Source of the DNA: Taiwanofungus camphoratus
Lineage: Eukaryota; Basidiomycota; Agaricomycetes; Polyporales; Taiwanofungaceae
DNA length: 64,000 bases
Assembly (NCBI GenBank): GCA_003999685.1
Contig: CP021225.1
Coordinates: forward strand, 1,240,001-1,304,000
Reading direction: 5' to 3'
Positions within the stretch are counted from its first letter, which is position 1. Each line of letters opens with the position of its first letter. The position numbers were made by a program, and so were the translations under genes. The notes below the pieces were generated by a model that was not told where the DNA came from, searched no databases, and was given only the letters and a program-made list of their open reading frames with translations. Shown piece after piece: positions 11,643 through 22,492 of the stretch.

Positions 11643-13993
11643 ATGTCCTTTCCTGTAATAGCCGAAAAACCTCATTCTGCCCTCGTGAACGTCTCCGATG
11701 TTGCTACACTTGAAGACGGGAGGCTAACCACAACGCCCGCGGTTCTCGCTCAAGCTGCCGCCAAAGACCATGCGTTGACGCCCTTACAAGCCATTCGCAC
11801 CTACTGGCCAGCCTTTTTCTGGTGCCAGTTCGTCTGCATGGGTGCCTTGATGTGGGGATACGATTGGCAAGTGAGTATGTCTAGATGAGACAACCGGATC
11901 ACGAAGTTGGCCGATCCGATCCTACTTTATTCTAGGCAAATGCTGGCCTCCTGAGTGTACCGTCTTTCCGGCGTGATTTTGGTTACGAAGAAGGCGGCCA
12001 GTACGTCCTTGCGGCGCACTGGCAGAGCGCTTTCAACAGCCTCAGCTCTGTCGGCGGCATGCTCGGAGGCTTCTCCCTTGGGTATATCTCAGACAGATTT
12101 GGGTGAGACTTGGTCCTTGTGATCAGGGACACACCTATCTTATCACAATCCTCTACCAGACGACGATTCGCTGTGGCATTCTGCTGCTTAATCTCGATCG
12201 TAGGTATCTTCGTCCAGTTCTTCACGACGCCGCACAAGAACGGTCAGCTTCTGGCCGGTAAGTTCATTAACGGATATGCGCTCGGTATGTTCCTGAAAGT
12301 CGACTGTCTACCTTAAATGTTAATCTCCTTTGGCAGGCATGTATGTATCAGTGGCTAGTTCATACTGCGCGGAGATATCCCCTTTACCCCTTCGTGGCAT
12401 CGCCACTGCGTCCGTAAACCTATGGATTGAGCGTGAGTCAAGATAAATTCGATCGGACAGCAATTAACAATGTGACAACCTGCTAGTTGGTGGATTGTAA
12501 GTTATAGAAAACATTTCAGAGCCTCTTCGGGTCTTACATACAACCTGTCCTAGAATCACGAATTGCGTTATCAAAGCCACAGGAAACCTCTCGAGTGCGT
12601 ATGCATACAGGCTGCCATTGTTAGTCTTGCCGCTTCAACTGCGTTCCCGTATTGGACTTAACGGACCAATGTAGTGCGCTACAATGGATCTTTCCTGCAT
12701 TTCTTCTGGTAGGGCTTCCGTTTGCACCGGAGTCGCCCTGGTGGCTAGTCCGTAAGGGCCATATGGACGATGCTCGTAAAGTCGTCGCACGACTAGCAGG
12801 TCCAGCCGCGGATATAGATCTCCAACTGAGACAGATTCAAGAAACCGTTGTCCTGGAGGATAGTCATGCAGCAGATTCCACATATGCTGATTGTTTCAGA
12901 GGTTGTTCAGTTTATCGGAGAGGGTAATTGACTTGCGCTAAGTCTCGCTCTCTAGGTGTCAACCTTAGACGAACTATCGTTGCATCCATGGTCTTTGTCC
13001 TACAGCAAGTAGCCGGTATGCTTCCCCTCGAATGACTTGGCTCAGAACAGCCAATCTTACATTTCGACGTTGATAAGGTGTTGTTTTTGTACTCGGTTTC
13101 AGCACGTATTTCTTTGAGCTGGCAGGATTCGCGGATAGTAAAGCCTTCGATCTTGGGGTCGGTGTGACTGCTATTGGAGTGAGCAATGTCTTTTGAATAA
13201 ATCGTCACTTCCTTCTTGACTTGACTTTTATTGTAGGTCGTTGGTAATCTACTCACTTTCTATACCGTCAATTACTATGGACGTCGGTTCATCTTCAACT
13301 GGACAATGTTCGCCCTCACAATAGTCTTACTGCTCATCGGCTTCCTCGCGATACCGACGAATAATCAGGGCGCCAGGTGGGCTATAGCAGTCTTCGTGAG
13401 TCTCTACATCCAAGTCAATATGTCTCCGGGATACTCATATCGTCATGCTGTCGTCTGATAGACACTGGTGTACAATTTTATCTATCAGACCGGCATGTGA
13501 GACAGTCACGAGAACGGCAACGATCCATCTGCTGACTTCACTTTTAGCGGCCCACTTGGCTATGTTATCTATTCGGAAGTGCCTTCTGCCAAACTGAGGT
13601 CAAAGACTGTGGGTATTGGTATTTTGACCAATTCTCTTTGTACGATGGTGACGACCATCGTCATTCCGTACCTGTAAGGAGCACATTCCGATTTCGCTAT
13701 ACGACTCGAACAGTTGACCCTTACAGTGTTAATCCTGACGAAGCGAACCTTGGAGGAAAAGTCGGTTTCATTTTCGGTGGCCTTTCTGCCTTTGGCACTA
13801 TATGGGCGTGGTTCTACATTCCAGAAACGAAAAACCGTACTGTTGACGAGTCAGTTTTATATTTCACTGCACAGTTAGATCTAATTCTCATCCCTCGTCT
13901 GCAAGGATTGACATGCTTTTCGAGCGCGGCGTGTCTCCGCGCAAGTTTGCCTCTCACAAGTTTGGCGAGGAGGAAATAGACGATCGAAAGTGA
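11643..13993 (+). CDS. MFS sugar transporter, alpha-glucoside permease type (copy 2)
   Basis: Paralogue of the gene at 5197-7559 in opposite orientation. The ATG at 11643 (MSFPVIAEKP) leads to ALTPLQAIRTYWPAFFWCQF and LMWGYDWQ. Exon 2 (from about 11937) reads ANAGLLSVPSFRRDFGYEEG and GGMLGGFSLGYISDRFG, a sugar-porter GRR/DRFGRR motif split by an intron. Then LAGKFINGYALG, PLPLRGIATASVN, FAPESPWWLVRKG (PESPRW-like motif), GVVFVLGFSTYFFELAGFAD, NWTMFALTIVLLLIGFLAIP, GPLGYVIYSEVPSAKLRSKT and ANLGGKVGFIFGGLSAFGTI follow. The last intron follows NRTVDE; the final exon encodes IDMLFERGVSPRKFASHKFG and stops at 13993. All blocks look intact. It is likely a proton symporter for alpha-glucosides. Divergence from copy 1 is mainly in the N-terminal tail. 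Confidence 0.85.
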
Positions 13994-14499
13994 TCGGGCC
14001 GACTGACCATAATTCATGCTAGCAATGGGAAGCTTCGAAACCTGATATACGACAAGAACCGTTGAAACGTTCATGTATTTTCCACTTTGCGATGGTCTGT
14101 AAAGGCGCAATCGTACAGTTTTGTGTTCACTTCCTAGATGACACGCGTTCAGACCACTCTGAAACCAGACGTCATCATAGTAGATCAGGATGGCCGACAC
14201 AATACACTACTTTGAAGAGAAGAAGAGGTTAACGGACGGAAGTAAACGAGTCATCACTTCGGGTCGAGTCGATGTATTGAAAAGTACTAGTACATTGAGC
14301 ATAACATCACAGCAAGGTTCCATTACTAAGAGCAAGATAGAACAATAAGCTGAAAAAGTAGAGACAATGCACAGAAGACCATAATATGAACCATGAATAA
14401 ACAACCACCTAACCACCAGCCGAAACGGAAGGAGTATAAGTGAGATTAAAAAGTAAAGAAAGGGCTCGTGAACAATATATACAACGTAGACATGTATGC
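13994..14499. other. Convergent intergenic gap
   Basis: About 500 bases between the converging sugar permease and SUN-domain genes. It should hold both 3' UTRs. No gene or repeat is evident. Confidence 0.45.
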
Positions 14500-17400
14500 C
14501 TACGCGAAATCTTCAGGATAAGGAAGGGGAATTTCCCCTGCCCGTTCACCGTGAACCCGGAGTCGATAAAGGCAGGTAAACTCGTCTTTGCCCCAGTTGT
14601 TATCAACCAGTAGGACAACGATACCGAAGTCGATCCCAAGGTCTCGGATGTCTTGCGGAACTTGAAAGGTCTGGACGTTATCGGGTGCATGAATATTATA
14701 CGTGAAATTCACGAGCCGGATCCACTCTCCTGATGAAAGTGTCTTTACGTGAGTTGGCTCCTGCTCATCGACGTATGGCTGCCCGGTCAGTTCAGCTTCA
14801 AGACGCGCCTCATCCCGCCTAGCTGCTTGCTGTGTCCGCCAATCCTTCACTTTCAAGACGTTGTCCTTCCCTTCAACCATACCCCAGAGCGACATCTGCC
14901 TTGGCGCCGAGCGCATATCAACGGCAACCTGCTTGGCGACATGATCAATTGTGACCTCTGTGATGTATGTCTGGCCAGAAAGCGCAACACCGAGCTGACC
15001 CTTTTGGCCAGCGAAGGCCCAGCAGTGTCCAATGTGGGTTTCGTGGTGCAAAGCCGTAACAGGGGGACGGCCGATCGCGATACCGTTACCAGTGAAGAAT
15101 CCGGTGACCTGACCTAAGAGACTAGCATCATGTAGCACGAATGTATCGCTGGTCAGCTTAGGGATGACCCTTGCGCCACCAGAATGAAGCGCAAAGTCTG
15201 GACGGGCCAAGTCGTCTTGTTTCGATGAACGCGAAACTGCGGAGTCGACAAGATGGCTGATAAGCGAAGTGACGTCTTGCCCTTCTGTGGACTTGATGGT
15301 TATCGCAGCACTCCCTGCGTTGCCCGACGCTAGTCTGTTCCACCATGCAGCAGCACCTCCCGTCGAACCGCCTGCCTTGACGGCGTCCTTCCCGAGCTCG
15401 AGCGCCTCTCTCACTCCGGTCTCCACGCCTCCGATCCTCTCTTCCAAGTCACGTAGCTTGGCCCTCGCCTCTTCGTCACTGCTTGGACCTGGGCTGCTAC
15501 GCGACTCGCTCTCCCTCTGAGCTTGAATCTGGGCGTGCAAGGACTGTACCTCTTGTCTAACAGCTTCAAGACCTTCGCTTGCCGTGGCCCTGAATTTGGT
15601 CTCAACGTCAAAAGCGCGCAGACTTTCCTTCTGTACCCGGGACTCGAGGGCGCCCAACCGACCAACAAGTTCGGAACGGCTCTTCGTGTCGCCTTCATGC
15701 CAGACGCGTGATTGCTCGGTGTCTGAAGATAGTTTTGCGAGAGCATTCTCCAGGCGTTGCAGGCGATCCGAGAGTTCACCAAAGTCAGAAGCTGGAATAT
15801 CCGGCGCGCGATAGGGTGTACGGGACGAAGGTCGTAGTGAAGGAAGGGAACTGAGGTCCAGCCAGCCCTGATTAAGCGCGTGCCATGCGAGGTAGATGGT
15901 GAGCGCAATAACCGCATACTTGGTAAAGCGCACAAGCGGCGCAGGATTAGCATGCGATACTAATTGCACTGGCTTATGAATAAGCAAGTCAATGGTAAAC
16001 CCAAGCACCTTTCCGCACAGTCGCAGGATCAATGCAAGCCCGCCAAACAGCAGCTGTACAATTGACCATGCGAGGCGGAAAATCCCGTTCACACCCCGTC
16101 CTAGCAAAGCGCCGATTGAGAACGACGGTCGTGCCGTTCTGTCAAAGTCATCGAACAACGGATTTTCGTCGCTCTCCTCTATGGGCCCAAGCGCTTGCTC
16201 AATATCCATCGACGTGTCGATATTGCTTGAATGGTCTAATGGTGGTACAGATCCTCGAGGGACTGATGTTCGTGAATGTGGTGGTACGGATGATCGGGAT
16301 GAAGGCGGTTTCGATCCTCGAGCTAGTGAAGGTGCATGTAGTACTGGTGTCGTACCACGGTGAGAGCGCTGGCGACAGCAGTTTCGACCTGGTTAACAAA
16401 TTGATGCAGCCATGCTGTCTGAAGAATCGTACCTGCTCACTCACGCCCTCTTGCGAGTCGCCGCTCTCATCCTCGTCCTCTTCGCCTTCACCTCCTTCCC
16501 CTCCGCCGTTCACCTTCCCGTTCGCCTTCCTCCTCTTCTTCCTCTTATCGTAACCAGCGACAGGTAGTGAAGTCAGGGGAGGACCTCCGACTCCTCCACT
16601 CTTCTTCTTCTTTCTCCGCGTCCGCTTCCCGTCATCGTCTTCAAAATCTTCATCTGATTCCTCTAAATCTGAAACGGTTGGACGGTATGCCTTGTTGTCC
16701 GTTGACATTCGATTACGTTTGTGAGCTGCGGTCGTTCGTCGCTGCGTAGGTCGCTGGCCATTGGCAGCCTGATATTCGCGCTCCTCAGCAGAGTAATTGT
16801 AACTTGACTCGCCGCTAGCGTTACCATTGGCTTGAGATATATCTTCGGGTTCTTGTGAGCGCTGTCTCATGAGGAAGGCGACGGGAGGAAGGCGCCTGGA
16901 CATCTCCATGACGTGTTCGAAAGGGCTCTTCCCTCGGCTGCTTTCATGAGATACCTCGTTGTCTTCACCTTCGGAATCTGGGACGTGTCGTATCGAGGCA
17001 GATTTAGATATAGGCCTCGGAACACGTGCAGCTGTTCGGCTGGGCGGTGGGGCTAAGCGGCGATTTATGGTTGACTGTGTTTCCTTCTCGTATTCAACAG
17101 ACGTGCTGCGAGGCAGGACCGGTTTGCGGGCACCGGAGGCCCAGGAGTCATTGGGATTGGTGGGCGGCATGACGTCGTCTACGGCTTGGTTAAATGCACT
17201 TGCAATATTTACAGAAGTGTCCTTGACGCTCCACTTCTCAGGATGGGGAGATGTGATGGTTCGTGAGCCCACGCGCGCGCCTAGGCGAGATTGTTCGGCC
17301 TGCTCGCGCTGTTTGAGGCGGGCGAAACGGACGAGAGCAGGTTCGTCGTCTGAGTTATCTCCGTCGACCAGCACGGGTCTATCTGGTTTGGGGGGTGATC

Positions 17401-17608
17401 GCGTACCAAGGGTAGGGGCTCTAATCTGATATCAGGACACGAGTATAAATCCACGTTGCTGTGCTCACCCGTATGCGTAGGAAGCAGGTATCGTGCGGCG
17501 GGGTGGGGAGTGCGGCGGGCGGTTGTGATCTCTTGAGTTGGGTTTATTGAGGAAGGTGTGATGATCTAGACGTCTGCCTTGACCAAGAGGTGTGCTCGAG
17601 AATGACAT
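14500..17608 (-). CDS. SUN-domain nuclear envelope protein (Sad1-like)
   Basis: SUN proteins span the inner nuclear membrane and bind KASH proteins to tie the nucleus and spindle pole to the cytoskeleton. Three exons. Exon 1 starts at the ATG at 17608 (MSFSSTPLGQGRR). A first intron ending at 17421 joins it to APTLGTRSPPKPDRPVLVDG. The next roughly 300 residues are disordered, Ser/Arg-rich, with acidic and lysine-rich patches. A second intron near 16390-16435 (donor gtgagcag) joins to a proline-rich piece that runs in frame into DIEQALGPIEESDENPLFDD. Hydrophobic segments follow (IVQLLFGGLALILRL; YAVIALTIYLAW), then a coiled coil (about 15400-15800). The C-terminal SUN domain includes PDFALHSGGARVIPKLTSDT, HHETHIGHCWAFAGQKGQLG and ends DEFTCLYRLRVHG...YPEDFA. 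Total about 920 residues. The joining of the two large frames rests on both splice sites giving a clean reading frame. Confidence 0.85.
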
Positions 17609-18131
17609 GTACTTCGTGTTCAGGATTTAAATCAGCACGCGAAGATAATCTCGAGCAGGTTGTGTCCAGCAAGAAGAGGTGCCAAAGTGGTGTGGTATGA
17701 GTTCAGATAGCAATTCGGGGTACTTGGTAGATGCATGCACAAGATTGTCGAGTCAATCAGGGAATTTGCCTCACGAAGAACGCGTGGTCAGGCAGTAACA
17801 AAGTTCGTGTCTAGCAGGGGATGATTGCCATGCGTACTTGTGGCCAGCTACCGAGCCCAGTCAATGTTTGGCTCTATTTGGCTCTAGCCACGATCCCTTT
17901 CGCAGACAATGGCGAGGTCCAATTTGAATGCCAAAGCAACGGCGTCAGGCCGATATTGTTAGCAAGGCCCTCTGAGAGCGCCATTGTTGTACAGTATATC
18001 CCAAGGTACATTCCAAATAATAAATCTCCACTTCCTAGATTTCCTTCTTCACTCTCAGTCATGCCGCTGCATGCCCCATGCCAGTCGCTACAAGTCGGCA
18101 AACTTGTCGGTAGCCTGGGTAAATAACAATG
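17609..18131. other. Intergenic stretch
   Basis: About 520 bases between the SUN-gene start and the aminopeptidase stop, both on the minus strand. It should contain the SUN-gene promoter. No other structure seen. Confidence 0.4.
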
Positions 18132-20011
18132 TCAGAAAATGGGAACCACAGCATGGAAAAATTCTAGACTTGCTTCAACCAGAAGCTTAGCAATTCCTGG
18201 TTCGCGCGCCGAATGGCCAGCGTCAGGGACAATGTGGAGAGTAATCTCAGGCCAGACCTAGCACGATCGTTATTAGCAACTAAACGTTGGAACAGTGTTT
18301 TTCTGGCGCAGAAACTCACCTTCTTGAGCGCATACGCCGTTGTCGCCTGTATAAGCTATAATCAGACTTGAATTCTGGAAGGTGACACTTGTATACGCAC
18401 CGGACAAACGACGTCGTATCTCCCTTGTACAACGACAGCAGGGATATGCCGGCTGTTACATCGGGTGAGTCATAGTACTGTTAAGACGGACGAAACAATC
18501 ACATCTTATCGATCTCCTGCTCCTCCAACAATTGGCCGTCTCGCATGAAGCCCTGGGATTAAATCAGCGCGACTTCCGATATCACCAATTGTTGGCATTG
18601 AGGGAGACCAGTCCTTACATCATTAACGAAGTAATGGTTCTCAATTCGTGCGAATGCGCTGTGAAATCATGCATGGAAATGAACTGTAGCTAGACCCGTC
18701 AGAGCATCAGGAAACGCTTACTTGGCAAATTCGTCGTTCTCAGCCTGCGCGACATGCTTGGGGTCGACATAAAGCTTCGAAGTTGACATCCTGAAAATTT
18801 GTCAAGAAACGACTGCTTTTTGGATATATGCAAACATACTGACTCCCATTTTGACCAGGCCTTCGCAGCATTAAGCCTGGTCTCCTCATCGGCAGAGTTA
18901 AGCTGGGCATGATAAGCAGTAATCATGTCATGGCGCTCAGCCTCGGGGATCGGCGCGATGTACTCTTCCCTGACATCGTTCGATAGACTCTGAATAAGAG
19001 GTCGACCAAAGCATGTGACGACAGCCTACCATGCATCAGGGAATAGATGGGAGGTTCCCTCCTGGTAGAAGAACTTCAATTCGCTGAGAAACAACGATCA
19101 TGAGTCATGTCATGGGAGATGAGCGGCATATTTTCGTACCTCTTTCGGAGGGTAAAGATTCCGCTGTGATACGGGTTAGAAATCAGACGTGCCATATCTG
19201 GTCATAACGAACCGGAGGACTAGAGACTTGACGCGATCGGGGTGGGCCTATGGGCGATCAAGAATTAGCGCTCCCGGAAATGACAACAAATCTTATAGCC
19301 GACATACTTGCGCATAAGCCAGAGACAGAGTCGAGCCCTAACACAATTTGAGCACACCTCAATGAGTGGACTGGATATTCGCGCACCCACGAGCCACCGA
19401 AAACATGCCACTTGTCAATGCCGAGATGCGCACGGATTTTCTCGATGTCTTTCACAAGATCCCAGGTGGTGTTCTCTTCCAGAACAGCGGAACTTGTGGG
19501 GAATTGCACCCGCACACCTTCAACAGCTGCCCGGAGAGAACTGAAAGACACGACTCACGGGTTAGATTTCCCTGAACCCCTTTGGTCAAAAAGGACAATC
19601 TTCGCGTAAGATCAGAAAGATATTCTGAGATAGACGCTGACACTCGATCGACAAGGTGACGCACCTTGTACTTGGCAGGATTGAAGAACGAACGATCCTT
19701 AGCATCTGTGCCACTCCCAGGACCACCTGCCGTAGTCCAGGGTAATCAGCATGAAGAGTAACACATTTGCCTGCTTCCAAAACGCACCGTGAAGGAAGAC
19801 GACTGTTTAGACGGTTGAACAAGTATCACACTAGCCTGAGTCATTTGATACGTACCTGGCGTGCCGGTCTTGTTCCCGCTGACTTCGTAGCTGCAAAAAT
19901 ACAGCACTCTCAGCGTAACAACCCATAAGTTCCTCTAGAAACGCACTAGAGTGTGTGGATATCAGACACCTTCAGTGCTCCAGTCTCATACGGCTCAATG
20001 GGGGGATACAT
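18132..20011 (-). CDS. Prolyl aminopeptidase (alpha/beta hydrolase, peptidase S33)
   Basis: Releases N-terminal proline from peptides; normally cytosolic. The chosen start is the ATG at 20011 (MYPPIEPYETGALKVSDIHT). An in-frame ATG at 20188 sits beside a TATATAA, so it is probably upstream of transcription start. Short exons give YYEVSGNKTGTP, then VVFLHG and GGPGSGTDAKDRSFFNPAKY (the HGGPG oxyanion loop), ENTTWDLVKDIEKIRAHLGI and DKWHVFGGSWG, the GxSxG nucleophile elbow with the catalytic Ser. ITAYHAQLNSADEETRLNAA and KAWSKWE are the cap-domain signature of prolyl iminopeptidases. The last exon reads LHIVPDAGHSAREPGIAKLL with the catalytic His, then a stop at 18132. About ten introns. Every key motif is present; a full active enzyme is likely. 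Confidence 0.88.
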
Positions 20012-20187
20012 GATGTTTGCGAGTCGAGCAGGGGTTCTGACTTGCTTGCTGCTGCAGCGCACCGTGCAGGGTGTCTGTAAAGAAGGGAGAGGAGTGGCTC
20101 GAAGTACAGAGCCCGGGACTGAAAGCAGCAAAGCTAATTTGGGACCTTTGTCTGGCAGCCAGAGGCCGACCCGGAGCCTTGCGCACA

Positions 20188-20194
20188 TTATATA
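20188..20194 (-). promoter_or_regulatory. TATA box of the prolyl aminopeptidase gene
   Basis: On the minus strand the sequence TATATAA lies about 180 bases upstream of the ATG at 20011. A transcription start about 30 bases downstream would leave a 5' UTR of roughly 150 bases and exclude the in-frame ATG at 20188. Motif-based inference. Confidence 0.4.
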
Positions 20195-20436
20195 GACTTG
20201 CCTTTTCCAGCTATCGAGATTGCGCTCTGGTCCACAATCAGATCAGGCGCACCGCCCCTGCCGTAAACTCGTCCCGGTGAACCTGAACTTGGACTATAAT
20301 GTGCGTGATAACTCAACATTGTATTCATGCTTGTGTATCAAGATAAGTCAGTTCGCTACAAATAATAACACAGTACTACGACATAGGGATACACGTAGGT
20401 CGCCAGCTTTTGTGTCGGTTTCGGAAATTGAACGTA

Positions 20437-21723
20437 TCATTCTGCAGAGGGTTCTTGGCCGTTGAGCATGCACGTTATCCCATTCATGGCTCTCACCGAC
20501 TGCTCCAAGTCCATCCTCTTGGTTGTCTTCTTCTTCGTCCCGTCCTCAGCAATGGTGTCCTCGTACTCGCTCCCCACCTTCTTTTCAGTGTACGCGCGCA
20601 GCAGCTCCTCTGCGATCGCCCATATCCATCGACGTGCGCGCATGCTGGTCGTGCGATGTACCTGCGACAGGTACAGACACCAGTCGCTGTCGTAGGGCGA
20701 GTGCACCTCATGCGCCACGGGCACCTCTGAGCGCCCGTCTTTGGCCCACGTCTTCGCTAACCGTGCATACTCGCTCTCAACCGGAACAGCCCAGCCCAGC
20801 GCGAGCACGCGGTCCCGCGCATGTGGCTGGAAAGTCGTGAGTGCGTGGCGACGCAGGAGGCGGCAAGTCGAAAGTAGTGCGACGAATGAGCGGTCGGTAA
20901 GGTAAGGCAGGATGACCTGCAAGACATCGAGCGGTTGTGTGGTGAGGATGTCAGTGGTGGTTTCAGGGTTGGGCCCAAGCGCCGCTAGACGTGCAGGTGA
21001 GACACTCGGATGGAACCTCGGAAACCTGTTGGAAGTAGATCGGTGATGAGGAACAGCAAAACAGGACCCAAGGCGTAACGTACACATCCGGTCTAGTGAG
21101 TGTCCACTCGAGCCCTTGCGACTTCAAGGCGCTCCATAGGAAGGTATTGCCTTCACCTTCGTCAGGTTTCCAGAATGGCCGAAGATCGACCTTTTCTGCC
21201 CCGACACCCTCATAATCAACGCCCGAAAACCGTCCGGCAGTCGGTCCTCCCTGCGGACGACCGAGGACGCGCTCAATCTCGCACAGGGCAGTTACGGAAT
21301 CGACAGAATAGTCTGTAGCACCGAAGAGGTGCCGGAGAATGGAGGCACAAACGGTGTGCAGAGTTACGATCTTTGACGTAAATCAGCCAATCGATGAGGG
21401 CGCCGCCACGAGTCGACGTACCGTGCCTCCGTCTGTTTCCCACTGCATGCTGATCACAAGAGGGATGGTAGGCTTGTTCCCGAACATGTTATTGTCTATG
21501 GGTGCGAAAGAGGTCAGGTCGTCTTGTAGTTGACTGCACGACAGCAAATGTGCGCACCAAGATACTCGAAGGTGGTACACGCGCCGGGCACCATGATGCC
21601 CATTGCAACGGCCCATTGGAAGTAGTTGTGCTGCTTATCTGTAAGTGCACCCGGTGGTGGTAGGTGTGGCTGCGTCGAGCGAGGGCTCGGGGTGAAAGGC
21701 AGGCGACACAGGCTGCAGGACAT
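20437..21723 (-). CDS. F-box domain protein
   Basis: Probable substrate adaptor of an SCF ubiquitin ligase. The start ATG at 21723 reads MSCSLCRLPFTPSPRS, a short Cys-pair head, followed by ALTDKQHNYFQWAVAMGIMV and TTFEYL. Introns then join this to DNNMFGNKPTIPLVISMQWE and to IVTLHTVCASILRHLFGATD, SVDSVTALCEIERVLGRPQG, DLRPFWKPDEGEGNTFLWSA and GLEWTLTRPDV. The last exon starts FPRFHPSVSPARL and holds the F-box-like helix pattern (TTQPLDVLQVILPYLTDRSF, VALLSTCRLLRRHAL), then a C-terminal part ending GQEPSAE at 20437. Here the F-box sits in the second half of the protein rather than at the N-terminus. No target-binding repeats such as LRR or WD are visible. Each exon join keeps frame with GT...AG borders. 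Confidence 0.7.
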
Positions 21724-22492
21724 GTCAGGGGAAGATTACTGGTCAAATACCAATGGCGTATATCCGCAGGGAGTTCTACAGGGAACAAGAAGAGAGTACT
21801 GCTCAACCTTGATCCTGCCTCTTTTGTAGCTCTTTTCCGGCACAACGGAGAGTTGATACGGTTTGCCAACGTGACAATAGGTCTCGACAAAGGCAATTAT
21901 TGACCTCAAAGCTCAATTGAAATCCATGCCGCGTCTCGATTGCGGATCTGTGTAGCGATTGTCTCCCATTATGGTACACCTGGATTGAATACCATTATGT
22001 ACTGGCATTGTAGCCATCACAATCGCCGAGGCGCTGTTGCTCCTTAGAACCTCAATCCGTTAACTGTCTTCCTTCAAACGTTCAAACGGTACGCCAAACA
22101 AAGGCAACATGGGCAAATGAAACACGACTCTCGAAAGGCTGGTATTCCGGGGTAATGCTGAGCGTCGTCAAGTCAGATAGGACCCTCAAGTTCGAAGTCA
22201 TTCCGACGCCCAAGTCGATTATCAGAAAAGCGAAGGCGTGGAAAGACTTGAAGACCTCCGAATACGAGGCTCCAAGTAACTCCGCGTCTTTTTGCTTGAG
22301 ATGTCTGCGCATGAAGGAGTGAGTACGGAAGTGACCTGAAGTCCACCACCTCACAATAACTGGAATCCAAGGACGTCTAAACAGAAGAAACTCCATAGCT
22401 TTGTGCACATACATGTAAACATACCATAAGACCTGGTGAAGACATCCTAATCCAAATTCATACAGTTTGACAAGAAACGAATCCATGTCTAG
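21724..22492. other. Intergenic stretch with one doubtful frame
   Basis: This region lies between the F-box gene start and the coiled-coil gene stop, both on the minus strand. A 134-codon minus frame at 22082-22486 starts with an ATG six bases after the upstream stop and encodes an aromatic-rich sequence with possible membrane character (LHQVLWYVYMYVHKAMEFLL). It has no family I recognise, and in this position it may equally be 3' UTR and promoter sequence. No other structure. Confidence 0.25.
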
